A DNA stretch of 64,000 nt, taken from G963665185 sp963665185. GTDB taxonomy: Bacteria > Desulfobacterota > Desulfovibrionia > Desulfovibrionales > Desulfovibrionaceae. The notes below the pieces were generated by a model, which saw only the letters and a program-made list of their open reading frames with translations, had not been told where the DNA came from and ran no database searches. Position 1 is the stretch's first letter. Every line of letters begins with the position of its first letter. Shown here piece by piece: positions 16,940 to 25,958 of this stretch. The stretch is taken from NCBI GenBank assembly GCA_963665185.2, contig CAXXPO010000015.1, positions 186,001 to 250,000 of the forward strand, in the 5' to 3' direction. Position numbers and translations under genes: made by a program.

Positions 16940-17679
16940 ACAAAACTCCTCTTTTTTGCAGGCCGGACCAAGAATACCCCCGGCCTAATTTGCTTCCTTT
17001 GATGGTTACTTGGTCGAGGGAAAAGCTGATCCCACTGATTCTGCCGGTCTTGGCCTGGTTCAAGCGCACCCCGACTCCAAGCCGTTCGAGCCGGGCGCAG
17101 AATTCGGGGAGGTCCCTGGTGCTCTGCACTACGGAATCAATCAGCATTTGCAGCCGTTGTTTGACCGGGGCCTTGCCTGTGCGCAGGGAAAATTCGATTT
17201 CCCTTTTGCTCAGAGCGCGTCTTTGTGCTTTTTCGCTGTTTCTGCACCGGGGAAAGGTCGAAGCGCTGTTCGAGCTGGCGCATGATTGCTTCCTGGCGTT
17301 TGAAGTCGTTGCTGTCCGGCACCACTGAGCCATCGGGGCGCACGCGGTTTGCTATAATGTGAATATGGTCGTGGTCGGTATCGTGGTGGCGAACTGCAAC
17401 AAACTGGCAGTCTACAAAGCCCATGTGGTCCAGGTAGGCATGCGCAGTTTCGTTCCATTGGGCTGGAGTCAGGGTCTCGTTAGGCGAAATGCTGATGACC
17501 GCATGGCATACTGCTCTACCAAGACGCGGCCGAAGTTTGCGCACCATGCCGAACTCGGAGGCCAATTGTCGGGGGGACTCCCCCGCCATGTTTGTTTCCA
17601 GCAACTGGGCCTTGTCCTTGTGCAAGGCGTAATCCAGAGCCCCACGAAACCCTTTGCCCTTCATCACCTTGGCAATCAT
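16653..17679 (-). pseudogene. mobA: Relaxase/mobilization nuclease (MobA/VirD2 type), frameshifted
   Basis: The first frame (17679 to ~17240) encodes the N-terminal relaxase domain: ALDYALH near 15-20 and the metal-binding H98-H-D-T-D-H-D-H-I-H107 cluster. This domain nicks DNA at oriT and covalently binds the 5' end. The frame then leaves the family and stops at 17137. A second frame, one base on, continues the recognisable family sequence (RALSKREIEFSLR ... GLQKRGVLYEQDR). The switch lies near 17225-17250, where CCCC and AAAAA runs occur; one base too many in either run explains it. The 3' part overlaps the accessory gene. It could be a real null mutation, a programmed shift, or a sequence error. 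Confidence 0.75.
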
Positions 17680-18065
17680 TCGGCATCCTCCGGCACACCC
17701 AGAACATGGAGGCGTATTTCCCGGATCATCCGGAGCAGGGTTGTGAGCATTGTTCCTTGCTGCGCCGGAATTCCGGAATTTTGGGCCCGTGCAAGCTGGT
17801 TCAGGTTCGCGCCGATCTTTCCCAGCTCAACATACATACGGCGATTGATTTCCGGTGTTGGGCGCGGCGGAAGTTGTCGGCTCAGTCCGGCATGCCGCAA
17901 CCACTGCGCCGGGCTCATGCCCATTGCCTGCGCGCGGTGTTCAAGGCTTGCCATTTCGGATGCATTCACCCGGACACCAATGGTTCGGGTTCGGACATCC
18001 GCAGGATCGAGCCGAGGGCGCCCGCCTTTTCCCTTATTTCTTTTGGCGTTTGATTTTTCTTCCAT
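17676..18065 (-). CDS. mobC: MobC-family relaxosome accessory protein
   Basis: This 129-residue protein has a basic disordered N-terminus (GKGGRPRLDP), then a ribbon-helix-helix-like region (RTIGVRVNASEMASLEHRA) and the MobC signature GANLNQLAR near 88-96. MobC proteins bind and open oriT DNA so the relaxase can nick. Its last bases overlap the relaxase start (ATGA overlap at 17676-17679), so the two are coupled. oriT is expected just upstream (18066-18210). Confidence 0.88.
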   Translation of the reverse strand: MEEKSNAKRNKGKGGRPRLDPADVRTRTIGVRVNASEMASLEHRAQAMGMSPAQWLRHAGLSRQLPPRPTPEINRRMYVELGKIGANLNQLARAQNSGIPAQQGTMLTTLLRMIREIRLHVLGVPEDAE

Positions 18066-18210
18066 GCGAGCCTCGTGAGCTTAGGCCCCGCAGGGCAAGC
18101 GTTTGAGCGAAGCGAAAACATGGCTTGCTACCAACCAGCTCCGCCATCCAGGGATCGACGACAGCCTTCATATCCAGGACGAAATTGCGGGTTCCCGAAA
18201 AGGCCGGAGT
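18066..18210. other. Candidate oriT region
   Basis: Intergenic DNA directly upstream of mobC, where oriT usually lies in MobC/relaxase modules. It has short inverted sequences (CGAG-C-CTCG near 18067-18075; GCAAGC/GCTTGC near 18097 and 18122). I cannot name the nick site. This is placed by context only. Confidence 0.35.
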
Positions 18211-18414
18211 CTGTCCCGCACCGTACAGGCCAGTGGGACAGGTGAAATGCCGCTGTCCCGGCGTCTGTCCCGCAATGTGTCCCGGACTGATGCGGCACGG
18301 CCCTTTGGGGACTCCAGGAAAAAAAAACGGTGTCCCGGTCGTGTCCCATTGGCTGTCCCAGCACCTGCCAAGTGTCCCACTGTCCCGCCTCTTAGGGACC
18401 GGTACAGCGGGACA
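18211..18414. repeat. TGTCCC iteron-like cluster
   Basis: TGTCCC occurs at 18212, 18254, 18266, 18278, 18331, 18342, 18354, 18373 and 18381, and inverted (GGGACA) at 18235 and 18409. Two triplets have 11-12-base spacing, close to one DNA turn, so bound proteins would sit on the same face. An A9 run lies between the groups (18319-18327). It is next to the 3' end of the RepA-like gene and could be a replication origin or a shared operator/oriT control region. Confidence 0.65.
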
Positions 18415-18416
18415 CC

Positions 18417-19343
18417 TCACAGCTTGGCCTTCAGCCGTTGGATGGCGGATTTGGATTTTCCCATTTCCTCGGCGATTTCCCGCACCGACAGGCCGTCGTC
18501 GAGAAGGCGCTGTAATTGATCCAGCTCGGCGTCTTCAATGTCCCGTTTGTGCCAGGCCAGCGCCTCGCCATCCTGTTGCAGAACCACCTCAAAGGGCTTG
18601 ACCATGTCGCCGGCAATGCCTCGGGCCTTGGTGAGATGGACCTCGAACCGTGCTCCCTCCTGCATTCCGTAGCCTTTGGGGCGGCGCAGGCTGATAACCG
18701 TATCCATTATGTCCTCCTTGGCGGACGTGCCGCGCTGATCTCCCGACTTGCCAGCGTGGTGCACCAGCAGCACGGAAAGACCGCGCCGCCGTAACTCCAG
18801 CAGCCACGATTGAACCGGCAGCCATGATTCAGCTTCGTTTTCGCGTCCGTGGCGACACAAGGTGGCAAGGTTGTCGATAACGACCAGGCGGGCTTCGGTA
18901 AGAAACGCCTCCACGGCCTGCTGTCCCGATCTGATGGCAAGATTGGGCATGGAAACCGGTTGCAGGTCGGGAGTGATGAGTTGGAACAGGTTGGAACCGG
19001 GCAGTCCGCACCCCATCCCTTTGGTTAGGCCGTTCAGCCTTTCCTGCATGGCTCTGGCGGGCATTTCCCCGTCAATGTACAGAACCGACTGCGCAGAAGC
19101 GGCTTTCCATCCGTACACTTCTCCTCCGGCGGAAACGGCCAGGGCCATGCTGAGGGCGGCGTAGGTCTTTCCAAGGCCGCGTGGGGCATAGATGATAGCC
19201 AGTCCCTGCTCAGGAAGCACGGGCTCCAGAAGGAACCGGCGCTCCGGAATGTCCATGTGCAGAAAGTCGGCCAGGCTGAATGCCGCAAGTGGGGAACTGT
19301 GAAGCGGGTGGACGATTCCTCCCGCTTCCCTGGGCGCTGCCAT
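18417..19343 (-). CDS. repA: RepA-like AAA ATPase (replicative helicase of plasmid type)
   Basis: This 308-residue RecA-fold ATPase resembles RSF1010 RepA and related plasmid helicases (AAA_25 type). Walker A is APRGLGKT (residues 53-60), Walker B LVVIDNLATL near 155, and the sensor region VLLVHHAGKSGDQRGTSAKED near 190. The last 30 residues form an HTH (GLSVREIAEEMGKSKSAIQRL), a possible DNA contact for the adjacent TGTCCC cluster. It implies the excised circle can replicate. It is 5 bases downstream of the AlpA-like gene, in one operon. Confidence 0.82.
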   Translation of the reverse strand: MAAPREAGGIVHPLHSSPLAAFSLADFLHMDIPERRFLLEPVLPEQGLAIIYAPRGLGKTYAALSMALAVSAGGEVYGWKAASAQSVLYIDGEMPARAMQERLNGLTKGMGCGLPGSNLFQLITPDLQPVSMPNLAIRSGQQAVEAFLTEARLVVIDNLATLCRHGRENEAESWLPVQSWLLELRRRGLSVLLVHHAGKSGDQRGTSAKEDIMDTVISLRRPKGYGMQEGARFEVHLTKARGIAGDMVKPFEVVLQQDGEALAWHKRDIEDAELDQLQRLLDDGLSVREIAEEMGKSKSAIQRLKAKL

Positions 19344-19348
19344 ACGCC

Positions 19349-19573
19349 TTACGACGCAAGCCAGTTTTCAAGCCAGGCAACAAGATCCTCCCGGAGGTAG
19401 GCGACCCGCCTTCCGGATTTTAGGGCTTTGGGCCCCAGTCCCTTGCTGTCCAGGTTTGCTAGGTAGCCGCTGCTGATTAGTCCGCCGAGGTGGACGTTGA
19501 TGTCCTTACGGGCAATGACGGGTGGAAGGGTACGCAGAAGAATGGAAATGTCGGCTTTTCGGGATTCGTTCAT
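19349..19573 (-). CDS. AlpA/excisionase-like small DNA-binding protein
   Basis: This 74-residue protein has a MerR/AlpA-type winged HTH (GLISSGYLANLDSKGLGPKALKSGRRVAYLREDLVAWLE overall; wing at SGRRVAYLR). AlpA-like proteins activate integrase genes or act as excisionases in integrative elements. It has a strong ribosome-binding site (GAGGAGG) and heads the repA operon, so it could link excision with replication. Confidence 0.78.
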   Translation of the reverse strand: MNESRKADISILLRTLPPVIARKDINVHLGGLISSGYLANLDSKGLGPKALKSGRRVAYLREDLVAWLENWLAS

Positions 19574-19635
19574 GATGATACCTCCTCATGATTTATGGTC
19601 TCATGGGAAGATAACGAACCCGGTTTCCCGGAAAG

Positions 19636-20409
19636 TTAGTTGGCGTGAAATTTTTTTGCTTTGGAAAACCAATTGGAGAAAGTTTTTTGGCTCATGGATT
19701 GTTCATTTTCTTTGTCGGTGGAGGGCGTTTCCCAAGTGTAGATGAGCCTGTCGTTGAAAATATGAAAAGAATATTTTCCCCCATGAAATGGATTGTTCGG
19801 AGGATAGCGTTCTTCAATAGCAGCCCAGCATTCTTTTGCCGTCATTGAAGTAGTGGATGCTAGTATGCTAATAATGAAAGGGATTATGTCGCCAGCCACG
19901 CAATGGCTTTTCCCTCCTTTGGCGGCATTTTCATTTTGTTTTTCGTTGTGGTTAATTTTTTTTATGCCGGTGTGTGCACTTAGGCAGCTTGCAGCATCGC
20001 GTATCGCCAAAAGCCAGGATGTCTGTTCCGGGCGGTCGGGGGATTCCAGTAAAATTCCCGTTTTCATGTAGATGTCCATACATAGGGCAACGTCTCGGAT
20101 TGTCGGGGTATTGGATTGGTCCAGAGAAAGGGAAGGCGAAAAGGCCCCGACAGCTTCCCATGCTTCATGGTATCCTGATTCTTCCAGGAATCCGTCATCG
20201 TTCATGATGTAGAGATGTCCCATGTGCGTTTTTTTGAGAAGTTTGTTGGCAATATCCACCTTTTCACGAACAGCGCCCTTGGCCAGATCGTGAATGCACC
20301 AGACATTGAGAGCAAGGGATTCGTTTTTACCGTTGGCTCCATGACGGAACAGACGTCGATTGCATTCCTCAACAATATACCGGAGATATTTTGCAAAACG
20401 TGTTTCCAA
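19636..20409 (-). CDS. Hypothetical protein (257 aa)
   Basis: I do not recognise it. It is a soluble protein with no clear membrane segment. The N-terminal region is basic (ECNRRLFRHG), the central part has a Lys/Asn/Glu/Gly linker (INHNEKQNENAAKGGK near 150-165), and the end is charged and aromatic (FSNWFSKAKKFH). It starts at TTG 20409 with GGGGGAG 7 bases upstream. AT content is clearly higher than in the repA module. It has its own upstream region and could be a separate cargo gene. Confidence 0.55.
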   Translation of the reverse strand: METRFAKYLRYIVEECNRRLFRHGANGKNESLALNVWCIHDLAKGAVREKVDIANKLLKKTHMGHLYIMNDDGFLEESGYHEAWEAVGAFSPSLSLDQSNTPTIRDVALCMDIYMKTGILLESPDRPEQTSWLLAIRDAASCLSAHTGIKKINHNEKQNENAAKGGKSHCVAGDIIPFIISILASTTSMTAKECWAAIEERYPPNNPFHGGKYSFHIFNDRLIYTWETPSTDKENEQSMSQKTFSNWFSKAKKFHAN

Positions 20410-20668
20410 TGAAAACTCCCCCTTTATGATTTGTGAATATATGTGAAGGAGTTTCCCGACAAGTGGGTTGGCGGGAAGGTGTTTTGGGAAAAATCGCTGA
20501 GAATTTTGATTTACGGACAGCTTTTGTGAAGATGTAATTGGGAGCTCCTTCTGCTGCTGTGAAACGGAGAAGTGAGCTTAGAAGGTTGAATCATTTTTTA
20601 GTTTGGGAGAATCTGCCTCCTGGCGGAAAAGTTCAAATTTCCTGATTGCCACGGTAGTTGCCCATCCA
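20410..20668. other. AT-rich spacer between cargo blocks
   Basis: About 260 bases with no gene I can support. It holds the ribosome-binding site and promoter region of the 257-residue gene. I see no clear terminator for the defence operon that ends here. Confidence 0.35.
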
Positions 20669-21376
20669 CTATTCAAAATATTCTTTGATCATTTTTATCG
20701 CGTCGGAAACATCAGACAACCCACCGGAAAGGATTGTAAACCCTAAATCAACAGTCTTCTTCCCCGCCTGCTGACCTGCCGCTTTGGCAAAACTCTCCAC
20801 AAAGATTTTAAGAGGGCCCTTATGCTCTTGCCCACTTTGGACTTCAGTCTTTTTTTCTTCAGGTATAGCCGCTAGCAATTTTTCCCGCTCACCCTCATCA
20901 AGCAGCAATACGCCTAAACCAACAAATGATTGCCCCGAAATTTTTACCGTGGAACTGCTAAACCCTTGCTCAAACACGCCGTCGCTGTTTCGCACTAATT
21001 TTCGAGCATAGTCCCGCAGCAATCCATCATCTATTTGGAAAGTGACAAACTCACCGTCTTTGACTCGCTCTGCATTCTTCAAAATGTCTACTAACTGTTT
21101 CTTGCACCAATCGTCATCTTTGCTTGAATCCCGGTAGGCTAAATCGTCCCTAATTGTGCGGACTTTTCTTGGCGAAGTTCGAAGAAGACGAGCTAATTCA
21201 TAGTCCTCTGGAGGATTTTTATCCCAATCAGGATGATGCTTTACTAGCAATTCGATAAAAGTCAGAGCTGTCTCTCTTGCTGGCAATGTTCCAAGTCCAC
21301 GCTCGACGAGAGTTTCCAGCAACTCTTTCAGGAAATCAGTTTCTTTCAGGTTAAATGCAATCTCTTCCAATTTCAT
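20669..21376 (-). CDS. Unknown protein, fourth gene of the helicase-methylase-nuclease operon
   Basis: This 235-residue protein matches no family I know. Residues ~60-82 (ELARLLRTSPRKVRTIRDDL) look like a helix-turn-helix. The middle is acidic, and the last 40 residues (FAKAAGQQAGKKTVDLGF, then ILSGGLSDVSDAI) are Gly/Ala-rich and amphipathic. The gene starts one base after the Res-like stop (TGA-T-ATG), so it is translated with it and is probably part of the same system. It could be a regulator, DNA-binding specificity factor or effector. Confidence 0.6.
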   Translation of the reverse strand: MKLEEIAFNLKETDFLKELLETLVERGLGTLPARETALTFIELLVKHHPDWDKNPPEDYELARLLRTSPRKVRTIRDDLAYRDSSKDDDWCKKQLVDILKNAERVKDGEFVTFQIDDGLLRDYARKLVRNSDGVFEQGFSSSTVKISGQSFVGLGVLLLDEGEREKLLAAIPEEKKTEVQSGQEHKGPLKIFVESFAKAAGQQAGKKTVDLGFTILSGGLSDVSDAIKMIKEYFE

Positions 21377-21377
21377 A

Positions 21378-24149
21378 TCAACTCCCTTGCTTAAAGCTGG
21401 CAGAAGACAAGCAATAAGTCGAAGCTAGACCATCCAGTGTTTTATCCTCCGAAATCTTATCGTGGGGGATCAGGAGGTACTTCCACTCCTTGCCATCGGT
21501 TTCTTTTGCGTGTTCGCTAGCCTGCTCACACCATGTCACCGCAGCTTTCGCCTTCATCAAAACCACGTCATCATCCATTTTGTTGGACTGCTTGGGCTCG
21601 CAGAGAAGTTTCGCGGTTTCCGTCTCAACGACGAAATCCGGTTCATACGAGTCCTTTGACGTGTAGTAGATCGGGAAGGCTCCCTTGGCTGGCTTGAACC
21701 ATTTAAGGGCTGTTTTGTCATCCTCTATGACAACGGCAAAGCGGCGCTCTGGATCAGAGTCAAACTTCTGCTCTGGGTAAAGGCACTTTTCAAAGCCGCC
21801 AAAGATCATGGACTTAATCTGCTGCTTCTGACCATCAGGTATGGCTACTCGGAAATTACGAACGTTTTCATCCTCGGCAACAGTATAACTATTCGACTTC
21901 AGCGTAGTGAATCCCTTGGTCACGTTTGTTTCGTAACTGGTGGCTTCCTCAATGAAATGCTCCTGCATTTGCGCATGGACCAATTTCGCCAAGGCTTGCT
22001 GGTTGTATTGCAGGACGTTCAGGACTTCATCATCGTCTTTCAGATACCCTTTCAGGTGGGTGACGACTTGGGATGCCAGTTTGTAAAGAGTTTCGGCATG
22101 GTCATCGTAACTGATATCGTCGAAATCAATGAGTCCACGCACAATATAATCTTCGGGCCGTTTTTCCTCGACCAAAGCATTGCCACTTTGAATCGTGTAC
22201 TTCACCCTTTGATCGTGCAGATGCTTAATCAGGATATCTTGGGAAACAGGCTGGAGGTTGCCCCCTGAAAGATTCAGCTCGAAATCTTCATAGCGACAAG
22301 TCACCTCGCCAGCGGGAGTGACAACGATCTTTGGGATATCAATCGTCATTTCACGGAATAGCTTCGTTGCCTTTTCAACGACTTCCGCCACGTCTGCCTG
22401 CTCCTTGGGGTCAAGCGTCGCCTGGGTAGGGCCGATGATGCGCTTGACCTTGTTTACCATTTCTTTCTGGATGCTTTCGTCTTCAAGCTCATGGCTGCCT
22501 TTAAGGCGTTCGTATTGCCCGATGACCTCGATAGCGACCTTGGCGTACTCCTGTTCTTCTTTTGTCTTAAAGACGGGTTCTGAAGCCTTTTCAGGCTCAA
22601 CCGATGGCTTAGCTTCTCCGGCGCCGGGCTTGGGAGTTGGGCCAAGAGCAGGAGCAATGATTCTTTCCAACTTGGGTTTGGTTTGAACCGCCTTGCGTCC
22701 CTTTTCCGGGATGTCTTTACCAATGATGACACCAACCCGGATGATCGAATTGGGATCATTGGCATGATCGACAATCTCCTGAAATCGATCATGAGAAACA
22801 ATGGTGAGACGATCCACTGCCGGAATACCGACCCTTTTCCCATAGGGAAGCCGCAATCCTCGACCGATGGACTGTTCCACGAGCGTTCTTGAGTTCGCCG
22901 CTCTCAGAGGCACTATGGTGTAGAGGTTGGTAACGTCCCACCCTTCTTTGAGCATGTTGACGTGGATCACTATCTCGACGGGATTGCCTGGGTCCTCGAC
23001 CGTCAGCAGTTGCTGAACAACCTCATCCTTCTCTTGGCCAGTGGTATTCGAATGGACGGTGATAACCTTGTCCCGGTATCGTCCTTCAAAGAACTCATCA
23101 CTCTGAATAAGCATTTGCAGTTCATTAGCATGAGTGGTGTCGCGTGCGACCACCAGCAGGAAGGGCTTCACATAAGGCAAGTCGTTGTTTCGGGAGAAGA
23201 CCTCAAGTTCGACCTTGGTGTTCTCGTGAATTCTGACTCCATCTTCAAGTTTGACTTTCTCAAGTCCATCTTCGGAATAATTGGATGCATCGAAATTTTC
23301 ACGGGTCGCCACCGCGGGCTCTTTGACATAGCCATCGTCCATCGCCGCAGAGAGTGGGTAATCATAGATAACGTTATCGAAAGGCGTGGAGCTTTGTCCC
23401 CGTTCCACCTGGGGGGTAGCAGTCAACTCCAACCCCAGAATCGGTTTCAGGTCATTGAGAGCCTGCATACCCGCACTGGCGCGGTAGCGATGCGATTCAT
23501 CCATAAGAATGACGAGATCATCAAGCCCGGAAAGATAGTCAAAATAGCTCTCACCTATGTATTCGCTTAACCGCCTCATCCGGGGGACCGTTCGCTTCAC
23601 GTCGTCTTGTGCGAGCTTACTTCCTGTAAGCCCTTTGTCAGTGATCTTTGAAATGTTGAAAATATTGATGTGTACTTCGTTCTTATACAATTCACTCAGC
23701 ATACTCCCGCGTACGCCAATACCGGACTCGTAATTATCACCAGTTACGATGACTGGAGGATTTTGAGCGAACTCACCGATGCCTTTGAACACGTATTTAG
23801 AGGTGTTCGGTGTGAAATCGGTAATCAGCTTATTGTAAATTGTGAGGTTGGGGGAAATGACCATGAAATGTCGGATTCCCTCGCTCAAATAGAGATAGCT
23901 AATGAACGCTCCCATGAGGCGGGTTTTGCCGACACCAGTAGCCAGGGCGAAACACAGAGAAAAGAACTCCCGATCAAAACTCTTCACATGAGGAAACTCT
24001 GATTGCACAACTTCCAATATGGCTGGGAGGTCAGCGTCCTTCTCCAGCGTTGCGATTTCACAAATTCGATGAAGGATTTCAAGCGAATCTCTTTGGGGTT
24101 TTCTCAAGCTCAACCGATTGCTGATCATATTGACGTGCTGGATACCCAT
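21378..24149 (-). CDS. Type III Res-like DEAD/DEAH helicase-nuclease
   Basis: This 923-residue protein has a superfamily 2 helicase core: Walker A ATGVGKT (residues 70-76), motif II LMDESHRYRA (DESH) and motif VI EQSIGRGLRLPYGKR. A Pro/Ala/Lys-rich linker lies near 490-520. The C-terminal domain has a PD-(D/E)xK nuclease-like pattern (EPDFVVE then CEPKQ, near 835-855), as in type III restriction Res subunits. Its ATG overlaps the methyltransferase stop by one base (TAATG), so they are coupled. It would be the cleavage or translocation part of the system. Confidence 0.85.
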   Translation of the reverse strand: MGIQHVNMISNRLSLRKPQRDSLEILHRICEIATLEKDADLPAILEVVQSEFPHVKSFDREFFSLCFALATGVGKTRLMGAFISYLYLSEGIRHFMVISPNLTIYNKLITDFTPNTSKYVFKGIGEFAQNPPVIVTGDNYESGIGVRGSMLSELYKNEVHINIFNISKITDKGLTGSKLAQDDVKRTVPRMRRLSEYIGESYFDYLSGLDDLVILMDESHRYRASAGMQALNDLKPILGLELTATPQVERGQSSTPFDNVIYDYPLSAAMDDGYVKEPAVATRENFDASNYSEDGLEKVKLEDGVRIHENTKVELEVFSRNNDLPYVKPFLLVVARDTTHANELQMLIQSDEFFEGRYRDKVITVHSNTTGQEKDEVVQQLLTVEDPGNPVEIVIHVNMLKEGWDVTNLYTIVPLRAANSRTLVEQSIGRGLRLPYGKRVGIPAVDRLTIVSHDRFQEIVDHANDPNSIIRVGVIIGKDIPEKGRKAVQTKPKLERIIAPALGPTPKPGAGEAKPSVEPEKASEPVFKTKEEQEYAKVAIEVIGQYERLKGSHELEDESIQKEMVNKVKRIIGPTQATLDPKEQADVAEVVEKATKLFREMTIDIPKIVVTPAGEVTCRYEDFELNLSGGNLQPVSQDILIKHLHDQRVKYTIQSGNALVEEKRPEDYIVRGLIDFDDISYDDHAETLYKLASQVVTHLKGYLKDDDEVLNVLQYNQQALAKLVHAQMQEHFIEEATSYETNVTKGFTTLKSNSYTVAEDENVRNFRVAIPDGQKQQIKSMIFGGFEKCLYPEQKFDSDPERRFAVVIEDDKTALKWFKPAKGAFPIYYTSKDSYEPDFVVETETAKLLCEPKQSNKMDDDVVLMKAKAAVTWCEQASEHAKETDGKEWKYLLIPHDKISEDKTLDGLASTYCLSSASFKQGS

Positions 24150-25936
24150 TACTCATCTCCCTGGGGCTGATCGAAAAGAGAAGCTTGTTGTGATATTTTG
24201 CCGAACTTGCGAGTCTGTTTTGTTTTTTGAGTATCTGGTTCTGGCTTAGGTTCTGGTGGTGCTTCTGGAAGATTTTCAACGGCAAGACTGTAGTCGTCAT
24301 GACCCCATTCACACTTCTTCAAGACAGCCTTCGGAATCTTTTTCAGAGTCAGGTTGGTGAACTCTCCGGGATCGCATTTGAATGCCGTACAGCAAATAAG
24401 CAGCGACCTTTCCGGTCCAACCTCGTCGCTGGTCTTGGTCAACATTTCATGGCTCATGAATTGAGTGGTGACGTAGATGAAATCTGTTTCGGTGCTGTGC
24501 CCATGAATCCAGTAAAATTCATCACTCGGTGCATAGGTAAACCCTTCCAGTTTACACATAGCCTCAGCGAGCATCGCAGGGTTGAATTCAGGATTAATGA
24601 CAGGATTTCCCCATTGATCTTGGGAAATAAGAGAAGGGCCTAATTCGTAAAAGCGAAATCCACCGCCTCCTTTCCACTTGAGGACACCCCCTTTCTCATC
24701 AATCCCTACTTTTTCTTGACATTTTTCACATAAAGAGTCGTTACAAGATTTACAGAGTTTGATCTTAGCTTTCTGCGACTGCGTAACAGAAATGCCCCCT
24801 TTGTCTTCACCAGAAACAACCTTCTGCAATCGAGGAACGCAATGGGTATAACAATGGTCGCCAAGTTCAATTCCGATCCACCTACGATGCATTTTATGCG
24901 CAACGGCTGCGGTCGTGCCTGAGCCTAGAAAAGAATCTAAAACCAGATCTCCAGGATTTGTTGCTAAAGTGAGAATACGTTCAATCAACCGCTCTGGCTT
25001 TGGTGTTATGAACATGTCACCTGAGCCAGAAAACAGTTGCCTCACTTCTAGTTTTGCCTCAGCGTTATGCCCTACGTCATAATGAAACCAAAGAGTTGCA
25101 GGAACTATCCCCTGTTTAGCCTCAGATAGAAATTTTTTAATTCTAGGAATTGCATCCCCATTAGCTCCCCACCAAACTCGATTATCATCATCTAGCGCCT
25201 TAAAACTCTCTTCTGAAATTCTCCAATAAGTTCCTTCAGGTGGGATGAAAATTTTCCCTGATGGACTTACAATTTCATAGCTACCTTTGCTGTAGTAGTT
25301 TCGAGCCTGAATAGCATTAGTAGTCCAGTCTCCACGGGGATCGTCGTCTGGATTTGAATATCCTGAATCCGCTTTCTCTGTTCTAGGCAAGAGATTTGGA
25401 CGCCAGGTCTCAGCACTCTTTGCATAAACTAGTATATAGTCATGCATATCTGAAAGATGCCTTGCGCTATTTTTTACTGTATAAACTTTTTGCCAGATCA
25501 CATTGCAAACAAAATTATTCCTACCAAAAACTTCATCAAGTAATATTTTTAGATAAGCTAGTTCGTTGTCGTCAATCGATATCCAAATTGAGCCATCATC
25601 AGACAATAATTTTTTTAATATCTCAAGTCGATCGCGCATCAAAGAAAGCCAGAGAGAATGCTCAACACCATCTTCATAATGCTCAAAAGCTGATCCAGTA
25701 TTGTATGGAGGATCTATGTAAATACACTTTACTTTTCCTGTATATTCATGCTCTATGGCTTTTAGTGCCAAAAGATTGTCACCATGAATCAAAATATTAT
25801 CATAAATGTCGCTTCCGGAGACTCTATGTTCAGCATGGAACGAGAGCTCTCCCCTCTCAATAAGAACCCTGGGCTCCAGCTTAGTACGATTTTCTTTCCC
25901 TATCCAAGTCAGTTCTAACTTTTGCTTTCTTACCAT
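24149..25936 (-). CDS. Beta-class DNA adenine methyltransferase with Cys4 insertion
   Basis: This 595-residue amino-methyltransferase has catalytic DPPY (residues 75-78, IDPPYNTGSAF) ahead of the SAM-binding FLGSGTT (~350), the order of beta-class N6-adenine or N4-cytosine enzymes such as type III Mod. After the SAM motif is an insertion with C-x2-C-x4-C-x2-C (CKSC-NDSL-CEKC; DNA 24719-24754), a small zinc-ribbon-like knuckle. A Pro/Glu/Lys-rich tail ends in SLFDQPQGDE. I chose ATG 25936 because GGAG is 6-9 bases upstream and homology begins there; the open frame extends further up, inside the SNF2 gene. Confidence 0.88.
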   Translation of the reverse strand: MVRKQKLELTWIGKENRTKLEPRVLIERGELSFHAEHRVSGSDIYDNILIHGDNLLALKAIEHEYTGKVKCIYIDPPYNTGSAFEHYEDGVEHSLWLSLMRDRLEILKKLLSDDGSIWISIDDNELAYLKILLDEVFGRNNFVCNVIWQKVYTVKNSARHLSDMHDYILVYAKSAETWRPNLLPRTEKADSGYSNPDDDPRGDWTTNAIQARNYYSKGSYEIVSPSGKIFIPPEGTYWRISEESFKALDDDNRVWWGANGDAIPRIKKFLSEAKQGIVPATLWFHYDVGHNAEAKLEVRQLFSGSGDMFITPKPERLIERILTLATNPGDLVLDSFLGSGTTAAVAHKMHRRWIGIELGDHCYTHCVPRLQKVVSGEDKGGISVTQSQKAKIKLCKSCNDSLCEKCQEKVGIDEKGGVLKWKGGGGFRFYELGPSLISQDQWGNPVINPEFNPAMLAEAMCKLEGFTYAPSDEFYWIHGHSTETDFIYVTTQFMSHEMLTKTSDEVGPERSLLICCTAFKCDPGEFTNLTLKKIPKAVLKKCEWGHDDYSLAVENLPEAPPEPKPEPDTQKTKQTRKFGKISQQASLFDQPQGDE

Positions 25937-25958
25937 ATTATCTCCAAAGCCCAGGCAA

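Noticed and set aside
18211..18414. CRISPR array
   Set aside because: Repeats are only 6 bases with 8-50-base gaps, far from CRISPR repeat/spacer sizes, and no cas genes are present.
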